From positions 1-49,958 of the forward strand of contig JBGSQK010000036.1 in NCBI GenBank assembly GCA_041738135.1: a DNA stretch of 49,958 bases, in the 5' to 3' direction. Below, piece after piece: positions 8,384-16,350 of this stretch (its first letter is position 1; each line of letters starts with the position of its first letter). This DNA comes from JAGOMX01 sp041738135. GTDB taxonomy: Bacteria > Pseudomonadota > Alphaproteobacteria > JAGOMX01. The notes beneath the pieces were generated by a model. It had not been told where the DNA came from, did no database searches, and was given only the letters and a program-made list of their open reading frames with translations. A program made the translations under genes and the position numbers.

Positions 8384-8878
8384 TTAAAACGGTATTACTA
8401 ATCGCGAATCCGTTGTGGCTTGAGAAATGATGTGCAATAAAGCATGTGCTTTCAGCCCGATACAGCCTTTCGTAGGGCCCCATTCCGGATTGGCCAGGTG
8501 GATAAAGATAGCGCTCCCCATATGTGGGGTAGGAGGCTGATCATTATATCCCACCACCACGAGCACATCATACATGGATTTTTCGAGCCACAGGTCCTCA
8601 TGTGACGCTGAGAAAGGTTTGCGTATATACTTATTGTAATGAGGTGACGAAGGATCATCGCACCAGCCACAATCAGGCGTAATAATGGATAAGGGCAGGG
8701 CAGTCTGCGGTTTCTCCATACGATCAGCTCGATAGAAAACCTGCCGAAAGGCAAATGCACCAATGGGCGTTTTCCCGTCACCCTCACGCTTTTGATCGGT
8801 AAATCCATTCTCGCCAATGGTGCAAGGAAATTCATGATCTCCCCAAATGGCTCGGTTGTTTTTTATGACTAAATTCAT
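8384..8878 (-). CDS. L,D-transpeptidase-like YkuD-family protein
   Basis: 164 residues. The family cross-links peptidoglycan or attaches proteins to it through a catalytic cysteine. The motif HLANPEWGPTKGCIGL (H127, C139) matches the YkuD active site HxxxxxxxxxxxGCI. The upstream GDGKTPIGAFAFRQVFYR segment is also typical. No signal peptide is evident, so export or anchoring is unclear; it may be a YkuD protein of the short stand-alone type. There is no ribosome site before the ATG, and a promoter places the start site at or next to the ATG. The C-terminal codons run into the outer part of a repeat. Confidence 0.85.
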   Translation of the reverse strand: MNLVIKNNRAIWGDHEFPCTIGENGFTDQKREGDGKTPIGAFAFRQVFYRADRMEKPQTALPLSIITPDCGWCDDPSSPHYNKYIRKPFSASHEDLWLEKSMYDVLVVVGYNDQPPTPHMGSAIFIHLANPEWGPTKGCIGLKAHALLHIISQATTDSRLVIPF

Positions 8879-8884
8879 GGACGC

Positions 8885-8913
8885 ATTATATTTAACTTCA
8901 ACCCATTTGAAAA
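8885..8913 (-). promoter_or_regulatory. sigma-70-type promoter for the L,D-transpeptidase, leaderless
   Basis: On the minus strand TTTTCA (8908-8913) and a perfect TATAAT (8885-8890) are 17 bases apart. Only six bases separate the -10 box from the ATG at 8878, so transcription should begin on or next to the start codon. This agrees with the absence of a Shine-Dalgarno sequence. Confidence 0.5.
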
Positions 8914-9055
8914 CCCATTCAATAAGTTGAGGAAAATATATTCACTTTTAATTAATTTCTCCCTTTTCAACCACTTAAAGTTGGTCTATGCTTTTTGCAT
9001 AATAAGCATGCGTTAATTGCATGTTCGGGCGTCGATTTTACAAAAGGGGGTTACA

Positions 9056-9535
9056 ATGACATCGCATATACGTTCATTCACATCATTCTGTGTATTTTTT
9101 CTAGGAACTTCGTTGGTTTTCTGGCCGCTTATACTTTTAGCCGTAATTTTGGTTGTATCTGCTCCCATGCTCATTTATTGGCAGTCCGATATATTCTTTA
9201 ATCTAGAAATGCTTATCACCGGTGTTAATATGCCCGATGACGATTGGATGCTGGTCTTTCTAGTGCCTGCATTTATCCTGGGCCTGCCTGCAATGCTCAG
9301 TTATTACGGTGGTGAGTTAATGGAATCGCAAGTGGAACTCTATACATATATTACTCAATCCGTTTCCTCCACTTACGGTCTGATGGGGTGGGTTTTGACC
9401 ATTGCCTTGCTTGCCATATTCTTTTACTGCACCATTTGGTGTGTCCAGCGGGCGCTTAGTATGACTGCCCAAACCTCAAGTAACTATCTTGCCTTTCTGA
9501 CACTTATTCTTGGTGGTGTGGTTTTATACATTTAG
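9056..9535 (+). CDS. small integral membrane protein, unknown
   Basis: 159 residues, not recognised. The ATG at 9056 follows AGGGGG by a normal distance; an upstream TTG at 9017 has no such site. It is strongly hydrophobic with about four predicted membrane spans (roughly residues 10-40, 60-82, 103-128 and 135-157), with the first hydrophobic stretch long enough to fold back. A soluble acidic patch (NMPDDDWM) sits between spans 1 and 2. It lies directly upstream of nuoJKLMN but a separate promoter and a stem-loop separate them, so a link to complex I is not shown. Confidence 0.65.
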   Translation: MTSHIRSFTSFCVFFLGTSLVFWPLILLAVILVVSAPMLIYWQSDIFFNLEMLITGVNMPDDDWMLVFLVPAFILGLPAMLSYYGGELMESQVELYTYITQSVSSTYGLMGWVLTIALLAIFFYCTIWCVQRALSMTAQTSSNYLAFLTLILGGVVLYI

Positions 9536-9538
9536 GGT

Positions 9539-9566
9539 TTGCGTTGGGGCGGATCATTGGTATAAT
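9539..9566 (+). promoter_or_regulatory. promoter for nuoJKLMN
   Basis: TTGCGT (9539-9544) and perfect TATAAT (9561-9566) are separated by 16 bases. It lies immediately after the stop of the preceding gene, and the predicted start near 9573 gives a 60-base leader containing the 9598-9622 stem-loop. The -10 is strong; the -35 matches only in its first three bases. Confidence 0.55.
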
Positions 9567-9597
9567 CTGTGCGTAAATTTAATCATATTTTAATGTT

Positions 9598-9622
9598 CCT
9601 CGATCGCTAAAATCGATCGAGG
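9598..9622 (+). promoter_or_regulatory. perfect 9-bp stem-loop just before the nuoJ start
   Basis: CCTCGATCG (9598-9606) pairs with CGATCGAGG (9614-9622) around a 7-base loop. It ends 10 bases before the TTG start of nuoJ, and its 3' arm carries the GAGG that would serve as ribosome site, so it could hide that site. There is no T-run after it, so it is not a terminator. Confidence 0.5.
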
Positions 9623-9632
9623 GCAAGCAAGG

Positions 9633-10583
9633 TTGAATCAATTGCTACAAGCCCTGACATTCTACCTGTTCGCAGGTATTACGCTCTCTTCCGCCTTGAT
9701 GGTTATTACGGCGAGGAACCCTGTGCATTCGGTTTTTTTCCTCATCTTATCCTTTTTTAGCTCGGCTGGATTGTTTGTGCTATTGGGCGCTGAATTCTTA
9801 GCCATGTTGCTCGTGGTAGTTTATGTAGGGGCTGTAGCCGTTCTATTCCTCTTCGTGGTTATGATGCTCGATATACCTGTTCCTACACTTAAATCATGGT
9901 TCATACCAAAGGTAAAAGAGTTTGGCCAAGCGGGTGCTATTCTGCTCAGCTACACGGTGATATTTATAGCCAGTGCCTATCTTATGATGGTGGCGCTGAG
10001 CTTTGTTTCCTTGTGGGGTTTGGGTATTACAGGCATTGATCCTACACAGCTCACCACAGATCCGCTGCTAGCTATTCGCGAGCCGTTCTCCAAATATGAA
10101 GCACACAAATGGCTGGAATTTGTGTCCGCATCAGTGACTTTCCTCGTAGCTATTGTGACAGGCAGGTTGCTGGCCATGATCGTGCTTAAAAAGAAGTTCT
10201 GGAAAGCCAGTAGCGATTTTGTCTACCAATCGCCTGTGGGCCTCATTATCACCATCATGCTATTTGCAGAATTGGCCATGGTCATTATGGTTTGGGGTGA
10301 CACTGAAATTGCCCAAGAAATGACTTTATTGCCCATACCGCCCACTACTGTGCTACCCAATACCCATGCTTTGGGACAAGTGCTGTATACGGATTACATG
10401 TATATCTTCCAAACAGCGGGCTTGATTTTACTGGTGGCTATGATCGGTGCCATTGTTTTGACTCATCGCCATAGAACAGATGCTCGTCGTCAGAGCATTA
10501 GCAGTCAGAATAATCGTACCGTAGATGAGTCGGTTATGGTCGTTAAGGTGAATTCGGGTGAAGGTGTTGCAAAATGGAACTAA
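9633..10583 (+). CDS. nuoJ: NADH-quinone oxidoreductase subunit J with large insertion
   Basis: 316 residues against about 200 in relatives. NuoJ is a membrane-arm subunit of complex I. Residues 1-83 (MVITARNPVHSVFFLILSFF, then VVYVGAVAVLFLFVVMMLD) and 201-316 (ALGQVLYTDYMYIFQTAGLI, then LVAMIGAIVLTHRHR) match alphaproteobacterial NuoJ end to end. Between them about 117 residues (84-200) are extra, with two probable membrane helices (about 100-125 and 164-186) and a KKKFW segment. The reading frame is intact. The start is TTG at 9633; no nearby ATG fits. Overlaps nuoK by 10 bases. Confidence 0.92.
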   Translation: MNQLLQALTFYLFAGITLSSALMVITARNPVHSVFFLILSFFSSAGLFVLLGAEFLAMLLVVVYVGAVAVLFLFVVMMLDIPVPTLKSWFIPKVKEFGQAGAILLSYTVIFIASAYLMMVALSFVSLWGLGITGIDPTQLTTDPLLAIREPFSKYEAHKWLEFVSASVTFLVAIVTGRLLAMIVLKKKFWKASSDFVYQSPVGLIITIMLFAELAMVIMVWGDTEIAQEMTLLPIPPTTVLPNTHALGQVLYTDYMYIFQTAGLILLVAMIGAIVLTHRHRTDARRQSISSQNNRTVDESVMVVKVNSGEGVAKWN

Positions 10584-10888
10584 CCATCGGACTTAATCAC
10601 TACTTATTTCTTTCAGGGGCTCTATTTTCACTGGGGCTGACGGGGGTAATTGTTGCGCGCAAGAACGTCATTATTATCCTCATGTCAGTGGAATTGATGC
10701 TGCTGGCGGTGAACATTAACTTCGTAGCCTTTTCAGCATATCTATCCGATTTGGTTGGCCAGGTTTTTGTGATGTTTATTTTAACAGTTGCAGCTGCGGA
10801 AGCCGCCATTGGTCTTGCCATTCTTGTGCTCTACTACAGGCAACGTGGCACCATTGAAGTGGCTGATATCAGCACCATGAAGGGTTAG
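10574..10888 (+). CDS. nuoK: NADH-quinone oxidoreductase subunit K
   Basis: 104 residues, three membrane spans; homologous to MrpC and part of the quinone-proximal proton path. GLTGVIVARKNVIIILMSVE (with the conserved Glu of span 2) and NINFVAFSAYLSDLVGQVFV, then the TVAAAEAAIGLAILVLYYR segment with the second conserved Glu, identify it. Starts inside the end of nuoJ, showing translational coupling. Confidence 0.97.
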   Translation: MELTIGLNHYLFLSGALFSLGLTGVIVARKNVIIILMSVELMLLAVNINFVAFSAYLSDLVGQVFVMFILTVAAAEAAIGLAILVLYYRQRGTIEVADISTMKG

Positions 10889-10892
10889 GAAC

Positions 10893-12818
10893 ATGTTATT
10901 AGAAGCAGTCTTCTCCCCTCTCGTTGGATTTGTTCTCTCAGGCACCATTGGTCAGCGTTTGGGAAAGCAAGCCAGTCAGTTTATCACCTGCGGTCTAATG
11001 TTTTTCTCCACATTGCTGGCCTGCAACATTGCTTATAATGTGATTGGTCTCGGGCAGGAAGAGGCCTTTACTTTGCTTACATGGATTGATGTGGGTGACA
11101 TGAATATTTCCTGGGCATTGAAAGCAGATGTGCTCAGTTCAGTCATGTTGGTGGTAGTAACGGTCGTTTCTTTATGCGTGCACATTTATTCCATAGGCTA
11201 TATGGAGCATGACGAATCCGTTCCCCGTTTTATGGCTTACTTGAGCCTCTTTACATTCATGATGCTGATGCTCGTCACATCCGACAATCTGCTTCAGCTT
11301 TTCTTTGGTTGGGAAGGAGTTGGTCTTACCTCCTATCTACTTATTGGCTATTGGTACAATAAGGATTCGGCCAACGCTGCTTCCATCAAGGCTTTCTTGA
11401 TGAATAGAGTAGGGGATTTGGGGCTGGTTTTGGGTTTAGGGCTTATCTGGGTTACCTTTGAAACCTTTGAAATTTCTGGCATTTTGGGAACGGCTCCCAC
11501 TTACATGGATTCTCAATATTCACTTTTTGGCATGGAAGTGCGTACCCTGGAACTCATCTGCATATTTCTATTTATCGGTGCCATGGGTAAGTCAGCTCAA
11601 CTGGGACTGCATACGTGGCTACCTGATGCGATGGAAGGCCCCACGCCTGTTTCTGCCTTAATCCATGCGGCTACCATGGTGACAGCTGGTGTCTTCTTAA
11701 TGGTGCGTATGTCGCCATTACTCGAATTAGCCCCTGTTGCGCGAGAGGTCATCACAATCGTCGGTGCAACAACCGCTTTCTTTGCCGGAACCATTGCTTT
11801 GACCCAGTTCGATATTAAACGAGTCATTGCGTATTCCACCTGTAGCCAGCTTGGCTACATGTTCTTTGCCATCGGCGTTTCCGCCTATTCAGCGGCTATG
11901 TTTCACCTGGTCACTCATGCCTTCTTCAAAGCCTTGTTATTCCTAGGTTCAGGCAGTGTCATCCACGCGCTTTCCGATGAACAAGATATGCGTAAAATGG
12001 GCGGCATTTGGAAGTATATCCCACAAACCTATGCCATGATGTGGATTGGAAGCTTGGCACTGGCGGGTATTCCATTCTTCGCTGGTTATTACTCTAAGGA
12101 TCTTATTCTGGAAGCCACTTGGCTCTCTGGATCTTGGACCGGTAAGTACGCACTGATTTTGGGCCTTGCATCCGTCTTCATGACAGCGTTCTATTCCTGG
12201 CGCTTGTTGTGGATGACTTTCCACGGGGCCCCAAGAGCCAACGAGCAAGTCATGGGCCACATTCATGAGGCGCCTATGTCCATGATGTTACCTTTATTTG
12301 TGCTCAGCATTGGATCTATCTTCGGTGGTTATGTGCCTGATTTATATGGCTGGTTTTCCACCCATGCTTCCACTTTCTGGCACAGCGTTATAGCCACCCC
12401 CATAACCCACGAGGCCATGGAAACAGTACCCCATGCGGTTGGTTGGACAGCTACTGCGCTAGCTCTATCAGGTATCGCGGTGGGTATCTTATTTTATAGC
12501 GGCCTCTCGCAAGTTCCAGGATTCTTGGCGCGTGTCTTCAAGCCTCTATACCTGTTCTTCTACAACAAATGGTATTTTGACGAGCTTTATGAATCTTTGT
12601 TCATCAAACGTGGCTTTAGTTTAGGACAAATCCTTTGGAAAAAAGGCGATGGCACAATTATTGATGGCTACGGTCCAGATGGTGTTTCCGGTTTAAGTTA
12701 CCGCCTCGCGGGCAGAGCCAGCCAAGTGCAATCGGGCTACATTTATCACTACGCATTCGCCATGGCCGCAGGTCTCGTTTTGCTGAGCGTTTGGTATTTA
12801 TTAATACGGGGAGGATAA
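10893..12818 (+). CDS. nuoL: NADH-quinone oxidoreductase subunit L
   Basis: 641 residues, the distal antiporter-like proton-pumping subunit. IYSIGYMEHDESVPRFMAYL, LLQLFFGWEGVGLTSYLLIG and the channel segment GKSAQLGLHTWLPDAMEGPT with PVSALIHAATMVTAG are the classic signatures, including the essential Glu of FGWEGVG and the Lys of GKSAQ. The C-terminal region with the lateral helix (about residues 510-640) is present. Starts 4 bases after nuoK. Confidence 0.98.
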   Translation: MLLEAVFSPLVGFVLSGTIGQRLGKQASQFITCGLMFFSTLLACNIAYNVIGLGQEEAFTLLTWIDVGDMNISWALKADVLSSVMLVVVTVVSLCVHIYSIGYMEHDESVPRFMAYLSLFTFMMLMLVTSDNLLQLFFGWEGVGLTSYLLIGYWYNKDSANAASIKAFLMNRVGDLGLVLGLGLIWVTFETFEISGILGTAPTYMDSQYSLFGMEVRTLELICIFLFIGAMGKSAQLGLHTWLPDAMEGPTPVSALIHAATMVTAGVFLMVRMSPLLELAPVAREVITIVGATTAFFAGTIALTQFDIKRVIAYSTCSQLGYMFFAIGVSAYSAAMFHLVTHAFFKALLFLGSGSVIHALSDEQDMRKMGGIWKYIPQTYAMMWIGSLALAGIPFFAGYYSKDLILEATWLSGSWTGKYALILGLASVFMTAFYSWRLLWMTFHGAPRANEQVMGHIHEAPMSMMLPLFVLSIGSIFGGYVPDLYGWFSTHASTFWHSVIATPITHEAMETVPHAVGWTATALALSGIAVGILFYSGLSQVPGFLARVFKPLYLFFYNKWYFDELYESLFIKRGFSLGQILWKKGDGTIIDGYGPDGVSGLSYRLAGRASQVQSGYIYHYAFAMAAGLVLLSVWYLLIRGG

Positions 12819-12824
12819 GACCGA

Positions 12825-14354
12825 ATGGTTGGGCTACCACTATTATCGTTAACGATTTTTCTGCCGCTGATCGGCTGCCTTTTTGTGCTCATGGTGAGAG
12901 GCGAAAGTCAGATGGCCAAAACCAATGCCAAAGCCGTTGCTTTGATGACTTCTTTGGCAACCCTAGTGGCCAGTTGTTTGCTATATGCTGGATTTGATAT
13001 CTCCTCATCCGAATTCCAATTCGTGGAAACCTACGAATGGTTGCCAGGTTTCCATATCGCCTATCGGGTCGGCATTGACGGTATCTCCCTCTTATTCGTA
13101 TTACTTTCAGCCTTACTCATCCCCATTTCAATCCTCGCCAGTTGGAACTCCATACAGTATCGAGTCAAAGAATATATGATCATGTTTCTACTATTGGAAA
13201 CCATGATGATCGGCATGTTCTCGTCCCTGGATTTCATCGTTTTCTATCTGTTCTTCGAAGGCGTCCTCATCCCTATGTTTTTGATCATAGGTATCTGGGG
13301 CGGCGAACGTAGAGTTTATGCGGCCTACAAGTTCTTCCTCTATACCTTGCTCGGATCGGTCCTCATGCTGGTTGCCATATTAACCATCTACTTTGAGGTA
13401 GGCACCACAGACATCCCATCGGTCCTGGCCCATGAATTCCCCGAAGAGTTACAAAAGTGGCTGTGGCTGGCATTCTTTGCCTCCTTCGCAGTGAAGATCC
13501 CCATGTGGCCTTTCCACACTTGGTTGCCCGATGCTCACGTGGAAGCCCCCACAGCTGGCTCGGTCATTTTGGCCGGTGTATTATTGAAAATGGGTGGCTA
13601 CGGTTTCATCCGTTTTTCTCTGCCTATGTTACCTGAAGCATGTATCTTCTTCTCGTGGTTCATCTATGCCTTGAGCATCACCGCAGTAGTCTATGCATCA
13701 TTAGTGGCATTGGTCCAAGAGGACATGAAAAAACTAATCGCCTATTCTTCCGTAGCGCATATGGGGTTTGTTACTTTGGGAACATTCACCTTTGACCTTA
13801 TTGGCTTGCAAGGTGCTATCTTCCAGATGTTCAGCCACGGTCTTATATCCGCGGCCCTATTCCTTTGCGTCGGCGTCATTTACGATCGCGAGCATACGCG
13901 TTTAATTTCCCGTTTTGGCGGCCTGGTCCATAAAATGCCTGTATATGCCGTATTATTCATGATATTCACCTTGGGCTCCGTAGCACTGCCTGGTACCAGC
14001 GGTTTTGTGGGTGAAATTCTAGTGCTACTGGCCACATTCAAAGTCGCTTGGTATTTGGCTTTTGGAGCCGGTTTAGGCATGATTCTAGGTGCCGCCTATA
14101 TGCTGTATCTCTACCGTCGCGTGGTTTTCGGACCCATCGTGCACGAATCCATCAGGGCCATTAAAGATCTAACCTGGGTTGAAAAAACCTATTTTGCACC
14201 CCTAGTGATTGGCGTCATTTTATTCGGTGTTTATCCAACGCCCATCTTAAAACTTACAGAAACCGCATCGGCAAACATCTTAATGGCATTCAATAAATCA
14301 GAACCCATCGATGATTCGCACGCGTCACACGATCATGAGCAGGACAACAAATGA
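12825..14354 (+). CDS. nuoM: NADH-quinone oxidoreductase subunit M
   Basis: 509 residues, antiporter-like proton-pumping subunit. The N-terminal FLPLIGCLFVLMVRG, the conserved Glu in LLLETMMIGMFSSLDF, and the channel segment FAVKIPMWPFHTWLPDAHVE with the Lys before PMWPFH, followed by APTAGSVILAGVLLKMGGYG, identify NuoM. Starts 6 bases after the nuoL stop; the end overlaps nuoN by 4 bases (ATGA). Confidence 0.98.
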   Translation: MVGLPLLSLTIFLPLIGCLFVLMVRGESQMAKTNAKAVALMTSLATLVASCLLYAGFDISSSEFQFVETYEWLPGFHIAYRVGIDGISLLFVLLSALLIPISILASWNSIQYRVKEYMIMFLLLETMMIGMFSSLDFIVFYLFFEGVLIPMFLIIGIWGGERRVYAAYKFFLYTLLGSVLMLVAILTIYFEVGTTDIPSVLAHEFPEELQKWLWLAFFASFAVKIPMWPFHTWLPDAHVEAPTAGSVILAGVLLKMGGYGFIRFSLPMLPEACIFFSWFIYALSITAVVYASLVALVQEDMKKLIAYSSVAHMGFVTLGTFTFDLIGLQGAIFQMFSHGLISAALFLCVGVIYDREHTRLISRFGGLVHKMPVYAVLFMIFTLGSVALPGTSGFVGEILVLLATFKVAWYLAFGAGLGMILGAAYMLYLYRRVVFGPIVHESIRAIKDLTWVEKTYFAPLVIGVILFGVYPTPILKLTETASANILMAFNKSEPIDDSHASHDHEQDNK

Positions 14355-15817
14355 TTAAAGTAATTGCATCCATCTGGCCCATCATACCTCAGATTCTCAT
14401 AGCCATAACGGCTTTGATGCTCTTGCTTACGGGCGTGTTTCAGGGAAAGAAGAACTCGCCACTCATCACTTATACCGCTGTACTTTCCTTAATCGCTGCT
14501 GCCTTAGCAACCATAGCCAAACCCCTTAACGCAAGCTCGTTCGGCTTTTCTGGTTTCCTTGCTCAAAATACTTTTACGGATTATATGCAAGTGCTGGTTA
14601 TCCTCACCACAGCTGTCGTTATGCTGGCCACTCATCGTCAGTTAGAAAAAGACGAGATGAACCGCTTTGAGTATCCAGTTCTTATGATGCTTTCTTGCCT
14701 AGGCATGTTGTTCATGCTGGCAGCCAATGATTTTATTATGTTCTTTGTGGGTCTAGAGCTGCAGAGCCTACCCATCTATGTCCTAGTCGCCATGCGTAAG
14801 AATAGAGCTATCGTCGGCGAAGCTGCGGTTAAATATTTTCTTCTCGGCGCGCTATCTACCGTCTTTATCCTATATGGTATCAGTTTCATCTATGGTTTTG
14901 TGGGAACCACAGAATTCTATGGCGTTGCCGTTGGTTTATCAGGTCTGCCAAGCCTTTCTATGCCTCTGATTTTGGCTATGGTCTTCATCATTGCGGGCAT
15001 TGGCTTTAAGATCTCGCTAGTACCCTTTCACATGTGGGTTCCAGACGTGTATGAGGGCTCCCCCACAGTGGTAACCCTTTTCATCGCTTCTGCCCCCAAG
15101 ATTGCCGCTATGGTGTTTTTCATTCGCTTGCTATACGGGCCCCTTTTTGGTTATGCGGAAATCTGGCAACCTGTTTTGCAAATGCTCAGCGTATTTTCCA
15201 TGGTCGTGGGTGTCTTTGGCGCTCTTTTTCAAACGAACTTGAAAAGGTTGTTGGCCTACAGCACCATTGCCAACATGGGCTATATGATGCTAGGCATTGC
15301 CAGCGTTAGCATAGAGGGCATACAAAGTGTATTACTCTACCTGATGCTCTATGTGATCATGACCATAGGTGCCTTTGGATTCTTGCTCAACTTGCGTCGC
15401 AATGGTGATATGATCAACACCATTGATGATCTCAAAGGTCTATCACAAGCCTCCCCAAAAATGGCCTTTGGCTTTGCGGTTTTCATGTTTTCCTTAGCAG
15501 GTATCCCGCCGCTGGCCGGCTTTTTTGCTAAGCTAATGGTATTTATGGCAGCCATAGATGCCGGTCTTTATCACATCGTCATCATAGCTGTTTTAACAAC
15601 GGTAGTGGGTGCTGCATACTATCTGAAAATCGTCAAGACCATGTACTTTGATCTTCCAGTGGCAGGTGAGGCGGAACGCCCCTATGACCGAAACGTCAGT
15701 CGCGAAACAGCCATCATCATAACAGCAGCTGCAGCCATAAACATATTTTTCTTCATCATCCCCGGCCCCATCATGCTGAAGGCTGAAGAGGCTGCAACGG
15801 TGCTTTTTGAGCGATAA
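14351..15817 (+). CDS. nuoN: NADH-quinone oxidoreductase subunit N
   Basis: 488 residues, third antiporter-like subunit of complex I. NDFIMFFVGLELQSLPIYVL (conserved Glu), KYFLLGALSTVFILYGISFI and FKISLVPFHMWVPDVYEGSP (conserved Lys) match the family. Last gene of the nuoJKLMN run; nuoA-I are not in the window, so the complex is encoded by at least two units or this is the end of a longer cluster separated by the 9056 gene. A short palindrome CATTTTATAAAATG at 15820-15833 follows the stop, but it lacks a T-run and its role is unknown. Confidence 0.98.
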   Translation: MIKVIASIWPIIPQILIAITALMLLLTGVFQGKKNSPLITYTAVLSLIAAALATIAKPLNASSFGFSGFLAQNTFTDYMQVLVILTTAVVMLATHRQLEKDEMNRFEYPVLMMLSCLGMLFMLAANDFIMFFVGLELQSLPIYVLVAMRKNRAIVGEAAVKYFLLGALSTVFILYGISFIYGFVGTTEFYGVAVGLSGLPSLSMPLILAMVFIIAGIGFKISLVPFHMWVPDVYEGSPTVVTLFIASAPKIAAMVFFIRLLYGPLFGYAEIWQPVLQMLSVFSMVVGVFGALFQTNLKRLLAYSTIANMGYMMLGIASVSIEGIQSVLLYLMLYVIMTIGAFGFLLNLRRNGDMINTIDDLKGLSQASPKMAFGFAVFMFSLAGIPPLAGFFAKLMVFMAAIDAGLYHIVIIAVLTTVVGAAYYLKIVKTMYFDLPVAGEAERPYDRNVSRETAIIITAAAAINIFFFIIPGPIMLKAEEAATVLFER

Positions 15818-15910
15818 ATCATTTTATAAAATGCCAAATTAAATCAATAACCTATTAACCTCCTAGTGCTACCATTGTTATGTGGGAATACAAACAATAG
15901 GAGAGTTACT

Positions 15911-16237
15911 ATGAAAATTATCCATATGGTTTTACCGATAGTATTAGGATTAACAGCTACTGCACCATCCCTGTCTTCAGACGGTGACAAATTAGGTGAC
16001 GTTATCGGCGGCGCCATCCAAGGCGCTTTAGGTGCTACGGATGGCAGAAAAGGAAGCGATAGAGAAAGGCGTATGGCACTAGAAAGACAAGACAGAATAG
16101 CCGACGCCCTAGCCTTAGCTCAACAAGATCTAGACAATGCAAAACGCGCCAACGCCAATTTTCGCGGTAGAGAACTGAGAGATCATTTAAACCTCGTCAA
16201 AAGAGATGTGGATCAAGCGTTGTCGTATATGAGGTAA
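15911..16237 (+). CDS. small secreted protein, glycine-rich then charged, unknown
   Basis: 108 residues, not recognised. The ATG at 15911 has AGGAG seven bases before it and starts a signal peptide (MKIIHMVLPIVLGLTATAP), so a longer upstream frame is discarded. After cleavage a glycine-zipper-like stretch (GDVIGGAIQGALGATDGRKG) is followed by a helical part rich in Arg, Asp and Gln (RERRMALERQDRIADALALA). The family may be a periplasmic or outer-membrane associated small protein. Between nuoN and recQ, own transcription likely. Confidence 0.7.
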   Translation: MKIIHMVLPIVLGLTATAPSLSSDGDKLGDVIGGAIQGALGATDGRKGSDRERRMALERQDRIADALALAQQDLDNAKRANANFRGRELRDHLNLVKRDVDQALSYMR

Positions 16238-16350
16238 GACCGAGTTTCTTTTGTCGTATCAAAAATAACTCAAACATATGAAAAGCGCGCTTTCTTTGGT
16301 GATGGTTTTGAACTAAACTGAGCCCAAATTTGCAGTTTGGATTTGACGTT

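Noticed and set aside
15820..15833. CATTTTATAAAATG as the nuo operon terminator
   Set aside because: Stem is short, AT-only in the centre, and has no T-run after it.
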